Of a DNA stretch of 64,000 bases, positions 7,098 to 15,389 are shown one piece after another. The translations under genes were made by a program, and so were the position numbers. This DNA comes from Paludibacteraceae bacterium (GTDB taxonomy: Bacteria; Bacteroidota; Bacteroidia; Bacteroidales; Paludibacteraceae), in the NCBI GenBank assembly GCA_017471175.1, contig JAFUVS010000004.1:1-64000 (forward strand). The letters are read 5' to 3'. Under the pieces are notes generated by a model that was not told the DNA's origin, made no database searches, and was given only the letters and a program-made list of their open reading frames with translations. Numbering within the stretch: the first letter of the stretch is position 1; each line of letters opens with the position of its first letter.

Positions 7098-7940
7098 ATG
7101 AATGATATTATCCTTTGCATAGAGACGAGTACGGATGTGTGTTCTGCGGCTATTTGTCGCGGGGGTGAGGTGTTGTCGTACCGTATATCTGAAGATGCTG
7201 CGAATACAGGGATAAAAGTCGGTATTGATACCGGGATAAAAGACGGGAATCATAGTGGCGGAACCAATCATTCGCAGTTGTTGCCGCGCTATATAGACGA
7301 GTTGACGGAGGAGTGCCGTTTGCGCGGTTGGCAGGTGTCCTGCGTGGCAGTGAGCAGCGGTCCGGGGAGTTATACGGGTTTGCGCATCGGGGTGAGTATG
7401 GCGAAAGGATTAGCATACGGTTGGGGCGTGCCGTTGGTGGGTGTGCCATCGCTGCAGGTACTCTGCGAGCAAGTGTTATCGAAGGGTTGTATTGAAGGCG
7501 TAGTGGAAGCAGCGGAAGGGAATGGCAGTGTGGAGCCATCTTCATTTGGAAAAGAAGATACAGAGAGTGGAGCAGACGGGAGAGAGGAGGAAGTACTGCT
7601 GTGTCCGATGATTGATGCGCGGCGTATGGAGGTCTATACGGCGTTGTACGACAGGTCGTTGCGGGAAGTGATGGGGGTGCGGGCGCAGGTAGTGGCAGAC
7701 GGCGGTTGGCTGCCCCAAAAAGAGATTTACTACTTCGGCAACGGTGCCGCCAAATGCAAGGACGTATTAGAAAACAAGCACATACATCTAATCAACGATA
7801 TACGGGCGGATGCTCGGTATATGGGCAAGTTGGCTGCCCGGAAGATGGATGCAGGTCAAACGGCGGATGTGGCGTACTTCGAGCCTGAATACTTGAAGGA
7901 GTTTGTGGCAGCCCCGTCACATATAAAAGGTTTAGAATGA
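7098..7940 (+). CDS. tsaB: tRNA threonylcarbamoyladenosine biosynthesis protein TsaB
   Basis: TsaB is the inactive-kinase-fold partner of TsaD in making the t6A modification at position 37 of ANN-decoding tRNAs. The N-terminus (ILCIETSTDVCSAAICRGG) and the block VSSGPGSYTGLRIGVSMAKG are diagnostic. The protein has 280 residues. The ATG at 7098 is chosen because it lies downstream of the promoter at 7025-7056; an in-frame start at 7005 would precede that promoter. About 30 residues near 165-195 (GNGSVEPSSFGKEDTESGAD...) look like a low-complexity hydrophilic insertion. The gene opens an operon and its last four bases overlap the porW-like start. TsaE, another t6A protein, is encoded at 29203. 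Confidence 0.92.
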   Translation: MNDIILCIETSTDVCSAAICRGGEVLSYRISEDAANTGIKVGIDTGIKDGNHSGGTNHSQLLPRYIDELTEECRLRGWQVSCVAVSSGPGSYTGLRIGVSMAKGLAYGWGVPLVGVPSLQVLCEQVLSKGCIEGVVEAAEGNGSVEPSSFGKEDTESGADGREEEVLLCPMIDARRMEVYTALYDRSLREVMGVRAQVVADGGWLPQKEIYYFGNGAAKCKDVLENKHIHLINDIRADARYMGKLAARKMDAGQTADVAYFEPEYLKEFVAAPSHIKGLE

Positions 7941-10561
7941 GAAAAGTACTTCTATTAGTCGGAATTGTTGCGTGCGGCTTGTTCGTAAGCGGCTGCAAGA
8001 CGACCAAGAACACGGGAGCGACTCGTGCCTACCACGGGATGCGGGTGGTTCATAATGTGTATTTCAACGGCAGGATAGCATACGATGATGGTTTGCAAGC
8101 CATCAACAAGTCGAATAAGGATGATTATTCGGACGTTATACCGCTATACCCTATCAGCAACAGCGGTTCGCAACAGGCAGCCACGAGCGAGATGGAGAAG
8201 TGCATCGAGAAATGCCGCAAGTGCATCAAACTGCATTCGATACACGCCAAGCCGGTGGTTGACTACAAGCGCAGCAGTGACCCCGAATACAAGAACTGGC
8301 TGAAGAGCAAGGAGTTCAATCCGCAGATGTACCGTGCGTGGCTGATGTTGGCGCAGGCGGAGTTTCACAAAGGGGATTTCTTAGGCAGTATCGGTACGTT
8401 CAACTATGTGAGCCGTCTGTATGAGAACGACCCGGACATTGTGGCACAGTGCCAACTATGGGTGGCACGCGCCTACGCCGAGATGGGGTGGATCTACGAT
8501 GCGGAAGATATGCTCAAGAAAGTGAAACCCGACCATCTCAAATACAGTCATCAGCCGTTCTACTCCGCCGTGAGCGCAGATATACACATCAAGGCGAAAC
8601 GCTACAAGGAAGCCATACCGTTTGTCAAAGTGGCAGAGCGCGGGGAGAAACGCAGTGTTTATAAACCCCGGTTTGAGTTTGTATTGGGGCAATTGTACCA
8701 ACTAACCGGTCAGCGTCAGGCAGCCAAAGCCGCTTACAAGAGCACTATCAATATGCAGCCCGAACACGAGATGAACTTCCAAGCGCACCTGCGTTACTAC
8801 GAGTTGCAGGGTGACACGCTGCGGACGATGAAACGCCTGCGCAGTATGGTGAAGAAAGAGAAAAACAAAGACAAGCAGGACGTTATCTACGGCACGATGG
8901 GCAATATCTACCTCGCTAACAAGGACACGGCGCAAGCTTTGCGCTGCTACGAAGCGGGCATAGCCAACAGCAAGACAAACGGTACGGACAAGGCATTGAT
9001 ATTAGTGAAAGCGGGCGACCTATACTATGAGCAGATGGCTTACGAACAGGCTGCTCCTTGCTACGATGAGGCAATACAACTGATTGGGCATCAACACGAA
9101 GCCTACGAGCGGATATCGAAGCGGCGGGACGTACTGACCGACCTTGTGGGGTACGTGCAGACGATTCGCCTGCAAGACTCGCTGCAGCACTTGGCTTCGT
9201 TAAGCGAAGCGGAACAACGAAAAGTGGTGGAGCAACTAATCGTTGACCTGAAAGCCCAAGAGGAAGCCGACAGTATTCGTCGCGCCGAGGAAGCTCGCGA
9301 AGAGGAGCTGAATCAAGACCCGCTGTCGGTGAACACAGACAGGCTGATAGGCGGGCAGAAAGATAACAGCTGGTACTTCTACAACACCGACCTTCTGCAA
9401 AAAGGCAAGCGTCTGTTCCGCCAGCAATGGGGCAACCGCGCATTGGAAGACAACTGGCGTCGGCAGAGCAAGTCCGTCACGCCTACCTCACAAGAATTGG
9501 CAACAGGCGAAACAGAAGCGGTTTCGACCGACTCTTTATCGGGCGACCCTACAGCCGCAGCAGCCGTTTACGATAAGTACCAACCCGAATACTACCTGCA
9601 ACAAATACCTCATACAGAAGAAGATATAGCGGCATCGAACGAACAGATAGCCGAGGCTCTGTATGGTCTGACGGGATTGTATCGTGACCGCTTGGAGGAC
9701 TTGCAGTTGAGCCGCGAGACGATGGAGGACTATGAGCGGCGGTTCCCGAAGGATGAGGAGGTGATTGAACTGCTGTACAGGCAATATCTGACAGCTCTTA
9801 AATTAGATGACGAGGAGGAAGCCGAACGCTGCAAGCAACTGCTAATCAGCCGCTATCCGCAAAGCGAACAGACACGTATCGTATCTAATCCCGCCTACTT
9901 GGAGTCGCTGCGACAGATGGCAAAAGAGCAAGACTCGGTATATGTGGAGACGTATGAGGCATACCGCAAGGGTATGTACGACATCGTGAAGACCAACAAG
10001 GAGTACGCCGAGACGCGCTTCCCGCAGTCGTACCTGATGCCGCGATTCATGTTCCTGAACGCTGTGGGCGTGGCTCGCACCGAAGGGCAGGAGAAGTTCG
10101 TTACCAGCCTGCAAGAGATGGTGAGCAAGTACCCTGAACACGAATTGAGCGCAATGGCTAAGTCAATGCTCGCTATGATGGGCGAGGGTCAAACGGCGCA
10201 ACAAGACGGTTCACCCACGTCGCTTGAAGAGGCACGCAAAGAAGAACAGGAACAGACACAGGCAGAAGAGACCGCAACAGCCGCCGCAGAGAAAGAGAAC
10301 ACCATCGCTATCATCATCGCGCAAGACGACAAGCAACTGAACAGCCTGCTCTATGAGATAGCGGTCTATAACTTCAGCCAGTTCCTGATTCGCGACTTCG
10401 ACCTGCAAGCTATAGCTAACTACGCCGTCGGTAAGAGTGCCGTTATCATCAGCGGATTCGAGAAAGAAGAAGACATGCTGTGGTACCTCAATAAACTGCA
10501 AACGAACGAGTATATGGCACAACTGCTGCAATCGCTTGGTGCACAAATAGAAACCAATTAA
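7937..10561 (+). CDS. porW: PorW/SprE-type TPR lipoprotein of the type IX secretion system
   Basis: This 874-residue outer membrane lipoprotein has a signal peptide with lipobox VSGC (Cys20). It then has a conserved start (RAYHGMRVVHNVYFNGRIAYDDG...) and many TPR-like helical pairs. A central block WYFYNTDLLQKGKRLFRQQW...NRALEDNWR is, from memory, characteristic of PorW/SprE. A charged linker near 745-785 is followed by a short C-terminal domain (IAIIIAQDDKQLNSLLYEIA...). Members of this family are needed for type IX secretion and gliding in Bacteroidetes. It is second in the tsaB operon, overlapping tsaB by four bases. The assignment rests on motif memory, not on a search. Confidence 0.75.
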   Translation: MRKVLLLVGIVACGLFVSGCKTTKNTGATRAYHGMRVVHNVYFNGRIAYDDGLQAINKSNKDDYSDVIPLYPISNSGSQQAATSEMEKCIEKCRKCIKLHSIHAKPVVDYKRSSDPEYKNWLKSKEFNPQMYRAWLMLAQAEFHKGDFLGSIGTFNYVSRLYENDPDIVAQCQLWVARAYAEMGWIYDAEDMLKKVKPDHLKYSHQPFYSAVSADIHIKAKRYKEAIPFVKVAERGEKRSVYKPRFEFVLGQLYQLTGQRQAAKAAYKSTINMQPEHEMNFQAHLRYYELQGDTLRTMKRLRSMVKKEKNKDKQDVIYGTMGNIYLANKDTAQALRCYEAGIANSKTNGTDKALILVKAGDLYYEQMAYEQAAPCYDEAIQLIGHQHEAYERISKRRDVLTDLVGYVQTIRLQDSLQHLASLSEAEQRKVVEQLIVDLKAQEEADSIRRAEEAREEELNQDPLSVNTDRLIGGQKDNSWYFYNTDLLQKGKRLFRQQWGNRALEDNWRRQSKSVTPTSQELATGETEAVSTDSLSGDPTAAAAVYDKYQPEYYLQQIPHTEEDIAASNEQIAEALYGLTGLYRDRLEDLQLSRETMEDYERRFPKDEEVIELLYRQYLTALKLDDEEEAERCKQLLISRYPQSEQTRIVSNPAYLESLRQMAKEQDSVYVETYEAYRKGMYDIVKTNKEYAETRFPQSYLMPRFMFLNAVGVARTEGQEKFVTSLQEMVSKYPEHELSAMAKSMLAMMGEGQTAQQDGSPTSLEEARKEEQEQTQAEETATAAAEKENTIAIIIAQDDKQLNSLLYEIAVYNFSQFLIRDFDLQAIANYAVGKSAVIISGFEKEEDMLWYLNKLQTNEYMAQLLQSLGAQIETN

Positions 10562-10570
10562 GAAAGAGAT

Positions 10571-11119
10571 ATGAATATAATAGAAACACCCATAGAAGGG
10601 CTGTTAGTGATTGAGCCGGATGTGTTCCGCGACTCGCGAGGGTTTTTCTTTGAAGCATATAATGAGGAGCGTTACCGCTCGGCAGGCATATCCGCCCGGT
10701 TCATACAAGACAATACGTCAATGAGTTCGTATGGTGTGGTGCGCGGATTGCATTTCCAGAAAGGCGAGTGGGCACAAGCCAAGTTGGTGAGTTGCGCGGT
10801 AGGTTGCGTATTGGACGTGGCAGTGGATCTGCGTAAAGGGTCGCGCACCTACGGACAATGGTACGGCGTGGAAATCAGCGATGTAAATCACCGTCAAGTA
10901 TATATCCCTCGCGGTTTTGCACACGGCTTCTCGGTATTGAGTGAAAAAGCCTTGTTCACCTACAAATGCGACAACCCGTATCACAAAGAGGCAGAAGGCG
11001 GCATATTGCTCAGTGACAGCGATTTGAACATCGATTGGCGCATACCTTCCGAACAACGTATATTGAGCGACAAGGACAAGGTCTATCCGCTGCTGCGTAA
11101 CACAAAAATAGAATTTTGA
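10571..11119 (+). CDS. rfbC: dTDP-4-dehydrorhamnose 3,5-epimerase
   Basis: RmlC/RfbC epimerises dTDP-4-keto-6-deoxyglucose at C3 and C5 in dTDP-L-rhamnose synthesis. The 182-residue protein shows the family start (IETPIEGLLVIEPDVFRDSR), the catalytic-His block RGLHFQ (His61) and YIPRGFAHGF further on, all in a cupin fold. It lies ten bases after the porW-like gene and just before rfbD. rfbA and rfbB are not in the window, so the pathway is split or their genes are elsewhere. Confidence 0.93.
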   Translation: MNIIETPIEGLLVIEPDVFRDSRGFFFEAYNEERYRSAGISARFIQDNTSMSSYGVVRGLHFQKGEWAQAKLVSCAVGCVLDVAVDLRKGSRTYGQWYGVEISDVNHRQVYIPRGFAHGFSVLSEKALFTYKCDNPYHKEAEGGILLSDSDLNIDWRIPSEQRILSDKDKVYPLLRNTKIEF

Positions 11120-11124
11120 CAGGT

Positions 11125-11994
11125 ATGAACATATTGGTGACAGGCAGTAAAGGTCAGTTAGGTACCGAGATGCGCCGATTGAGTGCACAGCACCCGAAAC
11201 ATCGCTATACGTATGCGGATATTGATGAGTTGGACTTGACCGATGCGGAACAAGTGGCACGAACGGTGGACGAACGTGCTATCGATGTGATTGTTAATTG
11301 CGCTGCTTTCACGAATGTGGATGGCGCGGAAAGACAAGAAGCCGCAGCACGAAAAGTGAATGCGGATGCCGTGGAGAACATAGCTCGAACGGGAAAAAAG
11401 ATTATCCATATCTCGACCGACTATATCTTTTCGGGCGAGGGTTGGCTGCCCTATCGCGAGGATGACAAGGCAGCGCCCAAGACCGCTTACGGTCGCACCA
11501 AATTAGAGGGCGAGGAGAGGCTACTACGGCTGTGTCCGAACGCCATTGTTTTTCGCACAGCGTGGTTGTACTCGCCTTGGGGTAACAATTTCGTGAAGAC
11601 GATGCTCCGCTACGGGGCGGAAAAGGAAGAACTGCGGGTTGTATATGACCAGATCGGTTCGCCAACTTATGCGGGCGACTTGGCGAAAGCCGTTTATGCT
11701 GCGTTGGACACAGACGAATGGAAAGCCGGTACGTATCATTTTACTGATGAGGGTGTTTGCTCGTGGTACGACTTTGCGGTGGAGATACTCAAGCAGGCCA
11801 ACCGAATCACCGGCACAGACCGATACAAGGCTCACGTGTTGCCCATCCGCTCGGAAGAATACACCTACCTGACCCCGCGCCCGCACTACAGCGTATTGGA
11901 CAAACAGAAAATAAAACAAACATTTGACATTCAGATTCCGCACTGGACGGACAGTTTGCGGGAATGTCTGCAACAAATGCTACAAGCAGAATGA
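11125..11994 (+). CDS. rfbD: dTDP-4-dehydrorhamnose reductase
   Basis: RmlD/RfbD reduces dTDP-4-keto-L-rhamnose to dTDP-L-rhamnose with NAD(P)H. The 289-residue protein has the Rossmann start MNILVTGSKGQLGTEM, the segment HISTDYIFSG, and the short-chain dehydrogenase pair Tyr122/Lys126 (AYGRTK). The ATG at 11125 is preferred over an in-frame TTG at 11116 that overlaps the rfbC stop. It overlaps the following gene by four bases (ATGA). With rfbC and the downstream flippase it supports surface polysaccharide synthesis. Confidence 0.93.
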   Translation: MNILVTGSKGQLGTEMRRLSAQHPKHRYTYADIDELDLTDAEQVARTVDERAIDVIVNCAAFTNVDGAERQEAAARKVNADAVENIARTGKKIIHISTDYIFSGEGWLPYREDDKAAPKTAYGRTKLEGEERLLRLCPNAIVFRTAWLYSPWGNNFVKTMLRYGAEKEELRVVYDQIGSPTYAGDLAKAVYAALDTDEWKAGTYHFTDEGVCSWYDFAVEILKQANRITGTDRYKAHVLPIRSEEYTYLTPRPHYSVLDKQKIKQTFDIQIPHWTDSLRECLQQMLQAE

Positions 11995-12698
11995 AAGAGA
12001 TACTGATTTTCTTATCCGAGTTGGCAATAAATAACAACCGCGAGTGGTTTCTTGCCAACCACGACCGCTATGACGAGTGCCGCAAGCGTTTTGAACAGTT
12101 TACGGAAGCGTATCTGAAGGGATTGAGCGAAATGGATCCGCAGTTGGCGTCCGTAGAACCTAAAGACTGTATATGGCGCATCTATCGCGATGTCCGTTTT
12201 TCGCATGACAAGCGACCCTATAAAGAGTGGTTCGGCACGTTTCCCGCTGCCCCTTCGCCGGGTAATCCAAAGTCGGGCGGCAAGAAGTCTATGCGGGCAG
12301 GCTATTATATTCATATTCAGCCCGGTCACTGTATGTTCGCCGGCGGTATATGGGGACCGAGTGTGGACTTACTGAAGGCTCTCCGGCAGGAAGTTTATGC
12401 CAACTACGAAGAGGTGGAAGCGATTATGAAGAGCCGCAACTGGAAGCGATACTTCGGCGATTTTGACACTGAATGGATGCTAAAGAAAGGTCCGGCAGGT
12501 TTTCCGCCCGACTTTGTGCATATCGACTGGCTCAAACGCAAGGCATTCACCTACTCCACCCCCATTACTGACGAACAGGTTTGCGATGAACACTTTGTTG
12601 ATTTGGCACTTGACATAGCCAAAGCCGCCAAGCCGATGAACGATTTTCTGAACTACACATTTGAAGAATACGGAGAATTCAAGCGCGATGAAAGGTAA
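11991..12698 (+). CDS. DUF2461 domain protein
   Basis: This 235-residue protein of the DUF2461 family has no established function. It shows the family features FLSELAINNNREWF near the start, IYRDVRFSHDKRPYK around residue 65, and a central GYYIHIQPGHCMFAGGIW segment. No signal peptide or membrane segment is visible, so it is probably cytosolic. It starts within the rfbD stop (ATGA at 11991-11994) and overlaps the flippase start by 11 bases. It is therefore translated from the same message as the rhamnose genes, although a direct link to polysaccharide synthesis is not shown. Confidence 0.85.
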   Translation: MKEILIFLSELAINNNREWFLANHDRYDECRKRFEQFTEAYLKGLSEMDPQLASVEPKDCIWRIYRDVRFSHDKRPYKEWFGTFPAAPSPGNPKSGGKKSMRAGYYIHIQPGHCMFAGGIWGPSVDLLKALRQEVYANYEEVEAIMKSRNWKRYFGDFDTEWMLKKGPAGFPPDFVHIDWLKRKAFTYSTPITDEQVCDEHFVDLALDIAKAAKPMNDFLNYTFEEYGEFKRDER

Positions 12699-14169
12699 GA
12701 GCGGAGCTATGCGGCTGTTGGCGAAAGAGACTGCTATCTATGGTCTTTCGTCTATTATCGGTAAGTTTTTGAACTGGCTGTTGGTGCCGCTTTACACGTA
12801 TGTGTTGGCACAGCAGGCTGATTACGGTATCGTTACCAATCTGTACGCTTGGACGGCTCTGTTGCTCGTCATCCTGACGTACGGTATGGAAACGGGTTTT
12901 TTTCGCTTCGCCAACGAGCAGGGTATGAATCCAACCACCGTCTATCGAACGACAATGGCAAGTATTGGGACTACCTCATTGCTATTTGCCGCCTTGTGTT
13001 GGGTTTTCCGAGGACAGATTGCCACTTGGTTGGGCTACGCAGACCACAAGGAATTTGTGGGTCTTTTAGCCATCGTGGTAGCTATGGATGCGTTCGCCAG
13101 TATCCCGTTCGCCTACCTGCGGTATCAAAAGAAGGCAATTCGATTTGCGGCACTCAAACTGCTGTTTGTCTTCCTCAATATACTGCTCAATATATTCTTC
13201 CTCGTTGTCTGCCCAATGTTGCAGGGTAATGGTTGGATTGACGCTTGGTACGACCCGAATTACGGCGTGGGCTACGTGTTTGTGGCGAATATTCTGGCAA
13301 CCGGTATTCAGACCCTATGCCTGCTTCCCACTATCTTGGCAGGCGGCAAGGCAGAACAGAACTTCTCCGGCGCGCTGCTGCGCCGTATGCTACGGTACTC
13401 GCTTCCGCTGTTGGTATTAGGGGTTTGCGGCATTATGAATCAGACACTTGACCGTATCCTCTTTCCGTTCCTTTATGGCGGCGAAGATGCACAAGCACAA
13501 TTAGGAATCTACGGCGCATGCTTTAAGGTGGCTATGGTGATGATGATGTTCACGCAGGCTTTTCGCTATGCCTACGAGCCGTTTGTGTTTGCCAAGCAGA
13601 AAGAGAAAGACTCGTTAGCCGCCTATGCCGATGCGATGAAATACTACATCTATTTCTCGTACCTCATCCTGCTCGGTATGGTCGTTTATTTAGACCTGCT
13701 CAAGTACCTGATTGCGCCATCCTATTGGGAGGGTCTGCGGGTCGTGCCGATTGTACTATGGACCTATATCTTCCAAGGCATTTACTTCAACCTCTCGTTC
13801 TGGTACAAACTGACCGACAAGACGCAGTGGGGCGCGTGGTTCTCGCTCATAGGTTTGGTGATTACCTTTGTGCTGCAAGTAGTGTTGGTGCCGAAGTACG
13901 GGTATATGGCTTCTGCGGCATCCTCGTTAGTATGCTACTTTGTGATAATGTTGCTGTCGTACTTTGTCGGCAAACGACATTTAACCATTCCTTACGACCT
14001 TAAACGGATTGCCATAGCCACAACGGTATGCCTGCTTCTATTAGCAGGGTATTACCTATTAGGCGGAATGGGAACATGGGCTCGAATGGGTATCGGCACC
14101 GGGCTGATAGTTGCCTATCTTGGTATAGTCGGGCTGATGGATCGCTTTATGGCAAGTCGCGCGCATTAA
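12688..14169 (+). CDS. polysaccharide flippase (Wzx-like, MATE/MOP superfamily)
   Basis: This integral membrane protein of 493 residues has about 12-14 hydrophobic segments and the MOP-superfamily start (KETAIYGLSSIIGKFLNWLLVPLYTYVL). Such proteins move undecaprenyl-linked oligosaccharides across the inner membrane. ATG at 12688 is chosen; an in-frame TTG at 12661 lies deep in the preceding gene. It closes the operon with rfbC and rfbD, whose product dTDP-rhamnose could feed the glycan it exports, but no glycosyltransferase is present here. Its last 23 bases overlap the 3' end of the convergent DoxX-type gene. Confidence 0.85.
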   Translation: MKGKSGAMRLLAKETAIYGLSSIIGKFLNWLLVPLYTYVLAQQADYGIVTNLYAWTALLLVILTYGMETGFFRFANEQGMNPTTVYRTTMASIGTTSLLFAALCWVFRGQIATWLGYADHKEFVGLLAIVVAMDAFASIPFAYLRYQKKAIRFAALKLLFVFLNILLNIFFLVVCPMLQGNGWIDAWYDPNYGVGYVFVANILATGIQTLCLLPTILAGGKAEQNFSGALLRRMLRYSLPLLVLGVCGIMNQTLDRILFPFLYGGEDAQAQLGIYGACFKVAMVMMMFTQAFRYAYEPFVFAKQKEKDSLAAYADAMKYYIYFSYLILLGMVVYLDLLKYLIAPSYWEGLRVVPIVLWTYIFQGIYFNLSFWYKLTDKTQWGAWFSLIGLVITFVLQVVLVPKYGYMASAASSLVCYFVIMLLSYFVGKRHLTIPYDLKRIAIATTVCLLLLAGYYLLGGMGTWARMGIGTGLIVAYLGIVGLMDRFMASRAH

Positions 14170-15241
14170 GTTTGCGCTGTACCACACCGTTCTTGATAAC
14201 CACAATACCCGGATTGGCGCGAACAATCGTTTTGAGGGTAACAGGGTCGCACGTACAGAAACGTTCGGCATCAAATTGCGGATGCTCCAAGCAGAAAGCA
14301 AGTATATCGTCCGTTCCGCTGCCGGTTACATAGTACGTGTCCTCTTCGGGCAGCGAGCGAAGCAACTCTAACGCTTTCTTGTCTGTCTTACGAAGGTCAT
14401 GCATTACGACGAGCGTGACGGGCTGCTCCGATTCAAGCAAATCGTAGGTGATGTCCTCTTCCTCGGTATTGAGTATATCAAAGTCGTGGATAGGCGGTTC
14501 GTAGCCTTTCTTAATGAGCGTGGATTGTTGGCTGACAAACGTCCACGTCGAATCTCCTTTCGGATAATTCTCCAAAGTGAACGTCTGCTCCTTACCATCT
14601 TTCTCATAAACCAAGGTTACTTCGTATTGGTCCGGCTCCGCATCTTCGGGATACTCCATCAGAGCAGGCAGGTCATTTCCTACTTTATACGGGCGGAAAT
14701 CAACGACCGGCAGATGGCGCAACGTCCATAGCATAAAGCATACTACTGCTGCCGCTCCAAGCATCGAAACAGACAATTCCACCTGCCATACCCAACGACC
14801 GGGAGCGTCTTTCTTCGTGCAAAGCCACAATACGGCAAGCGTAAGAAGGACAACGTTTTTCCAAAACGTCTGCCAATTGGTCAAGATAATGGCATCTCCG
14901 AAGCAGCCGCAGTCGCTCACCGGATTAGTAAGGGCTATATAAAGAGTGAGAGGAGTCATCACAAGGTAGAAAGCCAATGTCAACCATGAAGTGAATTGCG
15001 GCTTGATATTCATAACGAGGCAAATACCCAATACAAACTCCAACGCTATTAGCACGAAAGCAGCAGTCCCTGCAAGAGGGATAAGGTCGGTAAAAAAACC
15101 GCCGAAGGCTTTCAAATAGTCTTCTATCTTATAGGTCGTTCCTAACGGGTCAATGGCTTTGACTGAACCGGAAAAAAGGAATACAAGACCAAGTAAAGTA
15201 CGCGAAAAATGCGCTACTACGCAAGCCGTTTTATTTCTCAT
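14147..15241 (-). CDS. DoxX/MauE-type membrane protein with a periplasmic C-terminal domain
   Basis: This 364-residue protein has an N-terminal DoxX-like part with four membrane helices (start ...FSRTLLGLVFLFSGSVKAID..., then LIPLAGTAAFVLIALEFVLG and ...NPVSDCGCFGDAI). A fifth hydrophobic segment follows near 170. The C-terminal half (about 190-364) looks like a thioredoxin-like extracytoplasmic domain, with VTLVVMHDLRKTDKKAL and PGIVVIKNGVVQRK. It has no CxxC at the expected site, so a redox role there is unlikely. Families of this type are widespread and uncharacterised in Bacteroidales. A minus-strand TACTTTTG box at 15277-15270 probably serves it. Confidence 0.8.
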   Translation of the reverse strand: MRNKTACVVAHFSRTLLGLVFLFSGSVKAIDPLGTTYKIEDYLKAFGGFFTDLIPLAGTAAFVLIALEFVLGICLVMNIKPQFTSWLTLAFYLVMTPLTLYIALTNPVSDCGCFGDAIILTNWQTFWKNVVLLTLAVLWLCTKKDAPGRWVWQVELSVSMLGAAAVVCFMLWTLRHLPVVDFRPYKVGNDLPALMEYPEDAEPDQYEVTLVYEKDGKEQTFTLENYPKGDSTWTFVSQQSTLIKKGYEPPIHDFDILNTEEEDITYDLLESEQPVTLVVMHDLRKTDKKALELLRSLPEEDTYYVTGSGTDDILAFCLEHPQFDAERFCTCDPVTLKTIVRANPGIVVIKNGVVQRKLNARDLP

Positions 15242-15269
15242 AAGGCAAAAAAATTTTCGTAAAAGTGCG

Positions 15270-15277
15270 CAAAAGTA
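15270..15277 (-). promoter_or_regulatory. -7 box for the DoxX-type gene
   Basis: The minus strand reads TACTTTTG here, 29 bases before the start codon. The -33 element is not clear. Confidence 0.45.
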
Positions 15278-15340
15278 CTAAAAATAACATATAAACAGCA
15301 TTTTAATTAAAAATATCCGCAAATTTCTAAAAATTTGCGC

Positions 15341-15348
15341 TACCTTTG
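15341..15348 (+). promoter_or_regulatory. -7 box for ileS
   Basis: TACCTTTG is followed by GCGCG, the same downstream bases as at the tsaB and M6 peptidase promoters. It lies 42 bases before the ileS ATG. No good -33 match is seen in the AT-rich upstream sequence. Confidence 0.55.
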
Positions 15349-15389
15349 CGCGTTTTATGCCATATTATATACGACAAAACACACCATAA

